Shown: piece after piece, positions 58,604 to 64,000 of the stretch | Layout of the letters: each line of letters starts with the position of its first letter | Numbering within the stretch: position 1 is the first letter of the stretch | Source: Cavia porcellus | Taxonomy: Eukaryota > Chordata > Mammalia > Rodentia > Caviidae | Length of the DNA: 64,000 nucleotides | NCBI RefSeq assembly: GCF_034190915.1 | Contig: NW_026947514.1 | Span: forward strand, 6,903,701-6,967,700 | Direction: 5' to 3' | Program-made: the position numbers and the translations under genes | Notes under the pieces: model-generated | The model's input: the letters and a program-made list of their open reading frames with translations, nothing else | What the model was told of the DNA's origin: nothing | Database searches by the model: none

Positions 58604-58632
58604 AATGATAATAATAACAATGATAATAACCT
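58604..58632. repeat. (ATA/ATG)n tract
   Basis: Short AT-rich trinucleotide-like repeat with ATAATGATAATA units. Confidence 0.8.
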
Positions 58633-59639
58633 CCACCTCCTAAATTTAGAAAGAAATGCTGGGCTCTGTCTTTGAAGACCACCTAGAGGGAAAATCTGAA
58701 AGTGTTGAAGGTTTTGACCCATCCAGGGCTAAATTTCCTCTGATTCACTCTGTTTTAAGCACAGCATAAAGTGAGTTCCAGGGAGAATCGGAATTCGTTT
58801 TCTTTGGGCCACAAAACCCCAGCTTCTGCAAAGCCAAGATGTTACCTGATTCTGCAGCAAGTCCCAGCCCCTTCCACGCATTTTTGCCAAGAGGAAGAAA
58901 GAAAATAAAAGAAGAAAAAGTGGAGGAGTGAGTGAGTATCTCAGCAGATACATGCTGGCCCTGCCGATGACTTTCTGTTTAACTTGTAATCAAAACAACT
59001 CAAACCCAGTTACTGTTTGCATATCTGCCAGCTTTCTCAATTTCGGCAGTCGGCAGCAGGCCTTCCCAATGACAGGTTGTCTTTCAGATTCCAGCAGAAT
59101 CTGCCAAAGACCCAGCACAGCGGCAACTGGGAAATTAAATGCCAGGGAGCAAGGACATTCCTACACCTTTCCCTCCCACACACTAAGCGATACCCCACGC
59201 CCCTTCACGGGGCAAAGGCTGGGAAAACCAGGGTGCCCAGTTCAATGCCAGCGCTCTCTTCCTGAGGTCATGGTGCCGCATCGTGGAGCAGTGCTCAGTA
59301 GACTGATAGAAATAAACCACCAAGTTTTCTCATTAAAAAGAAACCAGTGCAAAAGATGGGGGGGGGGGAGCCAAGCTGCCAATAGATGCGAAGAATCCTC
59401 TCAAATCAAATAGACTCAGAAAAACTCACTTTCAAGTGTCTCACGGTATCGTGCAATCTATAGATAAGGTGAGGTATTCAGATGCACCGCAAAGTGTAAT
59501 TGAAAATAAAATGGACATTAAATGCACACAGGCGCATCTTCAAATCTTGCATCCTAAAGGCTGCTTGTGAAACTAAAGATAAGGCTTCTCTTTGCCTAGT
59601 AAAGTGTAAGCTTTTAAAACCCAGTTGATCCTGCGGGGG
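58633..59639. other. Unique sequence, no gene seen
   Basis: The 161-codon plus-strand frame at 58928-59413 is the longest here. It contains no domain I recognise and no splice acceptor or donor at plausible places. A G-run lies near 59359-59368. Confidence 0.45.
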
Positions 59640-59860
59640 AGGGGAAGACGGGCAGGTTCAGCTACCTTCACGATATGGGTGCTGATTAGCATAGCAGATA
59701 TTAATGAATAAGCATTGTTTTGACTGCAACTTTGACTATCACCTGCTGATTTAATGACTCATCCTAAATTTAGGGGGTACAGGCTGCAATCTTAATTATG
59801 GGAACAGAATGCGGCTGCTCTCCTAGATTAATAAGAGGCCACCTAAATATCAGGACCTGA
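59640..59860. promoter_or_regulatory. Candidate conserved non-coding block
   Basis: GCTGATTAGCATAGCAG, ATATTAATGAATAAGCATTG, TTTTGACTGCAACTTTGACT, CTGATTTAATGACTCATCC (includes a TGACTCAT AP-1-like site) and CTTAATTATGGGAACAG. Dense homeobox cores in repeat-free sequence suggest an enhancer. Not testable here. Confidence 0.4.
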
Positions 59861-61259
59861 CAGCAGCACAGAACGAAGGCACTGGCGTTGATAGGCCCTG
59901 AGGACACCACGAATGCCGGATGGCTCTCTTGATCGCCCCGCTTAACCAAAATCTATCTGCTTCTAGGAAAGAGTACATGAAAAAAATGTTTTTTTCTGTG
60001 TGAGACGTAAAGCTGGGATGTATGACGAAGCATGAAAATGTAATGTTTTCAAGTGATGAGGAAACAAATGTGTGTATATTTATATATGTGGCATTTGAGG
60101 ACCGTGGGCTAGTTTGCCTCTCTACCTGGATTGCGGAAGTCCCCAAGCCCCTGCCTGGGTGTGCATTAGTGGGGAGCTTCAGGGCCCTCCTCTGCAGTGC
60201 TGCGTTCACACCAGTGAACTTGTCAGGTGCCACTGCAGAGCTGAGAAGGTGACATGTTTCAAGGAAGCCTCTGAAGGATGTCGGGGACAGTGCCCATCAC
60301 TGTCCTGCTGCCCTCCTAGCTAGGGTTTCATTTGCAGGGGGCAGAGTTGATTCAGTGCAACTCACCAACCAGCAGGGTGTTTTGTGTTTTTCCTCCCCTT
60401 CAACTTGCAAGAGTTTCCAAAAGAGAAAATAACAAAATTCTAAAGGGTTCCCAGGTCTCAGAGTGAGGCCAGTTACCTGTGGACACTTCTGGAGACCGGC
60501 CACCACGGGAAAGCTGCTAAGAGATTCTAATCGCCAAATTTTAATTAACAGACTCATTCTTGATCAGTTTCTGTTTTTCAATCAGGGAGCTATAAATGGG
60601 TTTGATCACTTCCTGGGGAAATTGTGAAGTGCGTGTCATGGAGACGGGAGGCCGCGGAGTCCAGCTTCTGGTTGTCTTTGGTATTAGGTGGGCCCAACCG
60701 TGATTTCCAGGACAAAAGTCCCTGGTCAGACTCCACAAGGGCCCTGCCTTTGGCCCCAGTTGCTGCCGCAGCCCCTGGGCACACCCCTCCTCAGGAGCCC
60801 AGTGCCTGCAGCCCCTTATTGGTATGCTAATGCCCAGGACCGCCTCAATTTGTAATTCTTCCCTGGAAACGGTATTCAGATTTCTGCATAGCTATCCAGT
60901 GCTAAGAGCAGGACAGCAGCTGAGTGAGGTTTCTTTCCTTCCTTCTTTCTCTCTTTTTTTTTTTCCCTCCTTCGCCTGGTCAAAAGGTAAAATAAACGTA
61001 ACTCTGGTGACAGAGGCAGCACATCCTCAGTCCTGGCCTTCTTTGGTCTAAGCAGAAAAGCTCCCAAGGCCAAGTTAAAACGCCGGTTAATGCCTTGTGT
61101 GCCAAGGAAGAAGAGTGAGGAGAAAGGCCAAGTGCTTCACTCAAAACAGTTGTTCTCGGTTATTAATTTCCAGCCCTTTGTGCAAAATGAAGGTGATACA
61201 GTCCCGATGCCCCTACTTAGCCCTGGGGGGGGGTCCCTTTGCTTGAGATGACCCCCTTT
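59861..61259. other. Unique sequence, no gene seen
   Basis: Open frames of 60-127 codons overlap on both strands. No repeat recognised beyond a T/C-rich tract at 60930-60967. Confidence 0.45.
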
Positions 61260-62110
61260 CTTCACATTTGAAAATAAATGTAAAGTTTAGCTTGGGAGCA
61301 AATGATTAATGAAGTGTTTTCCATTTACTCCAGCTGTTCAGCATAATGGAAGAATAATTTGAGGTTTGGGGTACCGTGGCAATAGATTTTTTTTTAAAGA
61401 AGGGACCAGTGGGGTCAGGCGATTAAAGGGTTAATATTCAAATAGAAATTTGCAAGGCCTGCATAACGGGAGCGCCACGCTCATAACAATAGGAATTTTT
61501 AACAATATCCAGCCTTGTTAGCAAGAGAGTTACATGCATTGAGGGCAATCAGAGAGTCTTGTCAGTTTCTTTTTATCTACCATCTCCAACCGCCGAGGAG
61601 CCGAAATGAAGCACTTTGGAATTATCAATTTCAGCCACATTTGCATAACAAAGCCCCCGAGGAAGAGGCATGATAAATGTGAAGGACCCCTCTTGGAAAA
61701 GGAACTGTCAACCGCGCCCCGAAAGATTCCCCGACCCAGAGCGTTCTCCCGGACTGCAGTCAGCGAAAATAAAATGAAAGCATTAAAGAAAGTCATTCTC
61801 TCCGAGAGAAAAATCTCCCCCTCTGCACAGAGAGAACGGGGTGAAATGACATTATGCATATGAAAATGTCCAGAAAGATGTTTGATTTATGTATGCATTA
61901 GATGCAAATTCCATTACGGGGCGAGCGCTGTTGTGTGATTTGGCGCTGAACACATCGGAGCCCTGATCAGATCTGATCTCATTAATTCCGACAAGGAGAG
62001 AGAGAGGGAATTGAGAAGAATTTATGGCCTGGACACTTGAAAGAAGTAAATTGTAATTCTGTTTAAAGCTGTAGCGAACCTTTTAAACACCTTTTATTAT
62101 AGGAAAGAAG
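61260..62110. promoter_or_regulatory. Strong candidate conserved enhancer block (SOX/POU/homeobox motifs)
   Basis: A repeat-free 850-bp block with an exact SOX-POU composite CTTTGTTATGCAAAT on the minus strand (plus-strand 61639-61653), an octamer ATGCAAAT at 61902-61909, an octamer-like ATGCATAT at 61854-61861, ACAATAG-type SOX cores at about 61484-61492, many ATTA/TAAT cores, CpG-containing stretches around 61705-61765 and a perfect palindrome GATCAGATCTGATC at 61965-61978. SOX2-type and POU-type proteins bind the composite together in pluripotent and neural enhancers. That this is a functional enhancer is inference. Open frames of 85-109 codons here are opposed on both strands. Confidence 0.5.
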
Positions 62111-62639
62111 CACTCACTTTTAGAACACTGTCAGGACTTAGTTCAGCTTGTACTGGGGACTTCTGGTCTTCATTTAGGGGGGAAAAACCCATGACCTTGT
62201 TTAGGGAAAAGAAAAAGAAGACACAAATGTCTATCTTGGACCAAACTGCAGGGAAAACATCACAATAATAGGATCAAAGGAGAAATGGTGCCTCTGTGAA
62301 TAATTGGGTAAATGTTGAGTTTCGAGGGTAATGTGTTTTGTTTTTTGTTTTGTTTTAGTGGCTTCATATTTTCAAATAAAATACCAAACAGCGCATGATT
62401 ATATTTATGGGGCTGCGTAACAGATTTAGATTTCTAAATGTCTTTAATTGCATTACAGATAAAAGTGCTACTCAAAATATTTGTGAGGCGATATAATGGA
62501 AAAAGTTGTCTTTTGAAACCTGCATGCACCAGGCTGCTTTGGAAGTGCAGTCAATTTCAGACCAAAATTAATAATAATAATACTAATCACCCAACTGCCA
62601 AAACAGTTTTAAGAGGAAATATATTTTTATGGGGGAACA
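62111..62639. other. Unique AT-rich sequence, no gene seen
   Basis: T-rich TTTTGTTTTTTGTTTTGTTT at about 62334-62356. Otherwise no repeat, RNA or exon is recognised. Confidence 0.45.
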
Positions 62640-63200
62640 TCACAGGTTGTTTCTATCATTAATGATGCTTACCTCTCTTTTGCTCGGGAACAAAACCCTA
62701 ATCAGTGGCTTCCTCCTTTCGGGAGTGATAATCACCCTTCATGGGTGAGATGTCCTATATTTATGTGATAGCCAGTGTAAAGCCGAAAGTGTCTCAATAT
62801 GTTACTGCACCGAGGAATCACGGTCCCTTCCCCCCGCGTTCATGGCCCCCTGGGGTGCAGCTTTGCCTGTGAGAGTTATGTTTGCCTGCTCATCTTTCAT
62901 CTTGCTGAGCTATGATTAACCGTCTTCCCAGGGCCGGAGGTGGGGCCAGAGACCGGATTCGGGAAACCTTAGCTACCCATCATGTTTGATTTCAGATGGA
63001 AATGAAGATATTGAGGCGGCACCTCCCCCAGTGCAGCCCGCAGCTTCCCGGGGTGATCTACTCCGATGGAAGTCATTCCTGGGTTTCGCAAATGTTTATC
63101 CAAACGGTCGCAGGCACCGTACATGGGACGCAGATAAACAGCCACTCAGAGGGCAAAGGGTTTCGGAACCAGATGCACCTGTTTAAATGCCACATGTTGT
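62640..63200. promoter_or_regulatory. Possible conserved block with homeodomain palindrome
   Basis: Perfect ATCATTAATGAT palindrome at 62655-62666, then CCTAATCAGTGG and GTGATAATCACCC. The stretch 62986-63186 has a 66-codon frame preceded by a pyrimidine-poor TTGATTTCAG acceptor-like string, but there is no domain, so an exon is not supported. Confidence 0.3.
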
Positions 63201-63875
63201 CACTGGCTAATCCCCATGTCTTCCCTCATTTCCACCCCCACCACAGAAGGATCTCCTGTGTGCTGTAGATATAGATGGACTCGAGCCTTATTTACATTAC
63301 GCGCCTGTGTCTCTAGGCTCCGGTGGTGTAGATTTTAGAGGGCTGGTGCACCCATGGCCTCTACTGGTGTGTGCACATTTCAACATGTAACTCCGGCAAG
63401 TCAGGAAAATAATTGGGTTTTCCTCTGAGAAGGGGTGGGGGGAGGATTCTTCCTGTGATGTTTCAAAAATTCAAAATTTGCCCATTCATCTGCATGATAG
63501 GTCTAAGCACACAGTTGAAAGATATATTTAGGTGGCAGAGACCGCAATATAGGATGTGGAATTGTGAGTCCTTTCACTTGGGGGACCTGAAGGAAACGTG
63601 CTCATTTTGAACAGGACTGTCTACCAGTGTGGGCTGGGGGGGGGGGGAGGGCTTACCTTGGAATTACACTGGTGAGAATTTTTTTCACCCCTAAGGCATT
63701 TTAATGTGTCTGGGATGTGTGAAGGCAGGCGCTGCAATCCGGATCCACGTGTTCCTCCTCAATTAAATCACTCCTCAAATATACACGGAAGGAAGTGTAC
63801 ATATGACATTTCACAAATAATAAGGGGTGGGGGCAGCGCTCTCCTATCTGCAAGAGTGAGCCAGGCTTTTCTACG
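63201..63875. other. Unique sequence, no gene seen
   Basis: Contains a G-run at about 63636-63647. Nothing else is seen. Confidence 0.5.
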
Positions 63876-63910
63876 TCACACACACGCGCACACACACGCG
63901 CACACACACA
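63876..63910. repeat. Imperfect (CA)n microsatellite
   Basis: CACA units interrupted twice by CGCG. Confidence 0.9.
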
Positions 63911-64000
63911 GTGAGTGGGCAAGTCTCAGTGATTAAGGTCACGAGGTTTGTTCCTTTCTGCTCTGCCTAATGTGATTGAATCGGAACAATACCTTTGAAC

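Noticed and set aside
62986..63186. Possible exon with acceptor-like TTTGATTTCAG
   Set aside because: The pyrimidine tract is poor, the frame is only 66 codons, no domain is recognisable and no donor fits before the stop.
1..64000. CRISPR arrays, bacterial operons, plasmid or phage modules
   Set aside because: The sequence is vertebrate nuclear DNA with SINEs and LINEs. No regularly spaced identical repeats or prokaryotic gene organisation are present.

Overview
The window is non-coding mammalian nuclear DNA, most likely from a non-murid rodent. Evidence for this: several 7SL-derived B1/Alu-like SINEs, tRNA-Ala-derived ID-type SINEs (two well preserved, at 12931-13040 and 27694-27797), composite B1+ID copies, L1 LINEs, MaLR-type LTRs, old MIR/L2 remnants and many microsatellites. 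I see no murid B2. I did not determine the species. Repeat family names come from memory of consensus sequences, not from a database search.

I found no protein-coding exon I can defend. The longest open frames (up to 229 codons) are explained by microsatellites, GC-rich sequence or repeats, and none has recognisable domain or splice support. The window reads as a gene desert or a very long intron/intergenic interval.

Layout: 0-5.4 kb holds B1 SINEs, a large TGGA microsatellite and L1 3' ends. 5.4-17.6 kb is mostly unique sequence with MIR, MER5-like and other old repeats, plus a GC-rich conserved-looking block at 14.5-15.1 kb. 17.7-19.0 kb carries a 107-bp direct duplication. 19.6-22.4 kb is an L1 insertion with a 13-bp target-site duplication and most of ORF2 missing. 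24.6-27.4 kb holds old L1-like sequence and a MaLR LTR. 27.7-38.9 kb is unique sequence with scattered SINE, MIR and LTR pieces. 38.94-42.36 kb is a minus-strand, ORF2-less L1 (HAL1-like) flanked by an 11-bp target-site duplication. 43-54 kb holds B1, L1, L2 and MaLR fragments. 54.3-64 kb is repeat-poor, with several AT-rich blocks dense in homeodomain, POU and SOX-like motifs, the strongest at 61.26-62.11 kb.

The two most interesting things are the HAL1-like element, a complete retrotransposed unit that has a 5' UTR and ORF1 but no ORF2, and the enhancer-like block near 61.6 kb, which contains an exact SOX-POU composite site and further octamer sites. Together with the lack of genes, the conserved-looking blocks suggest the regulatory desert of a developmental transcription-factor gene outside the window. 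That is inference.
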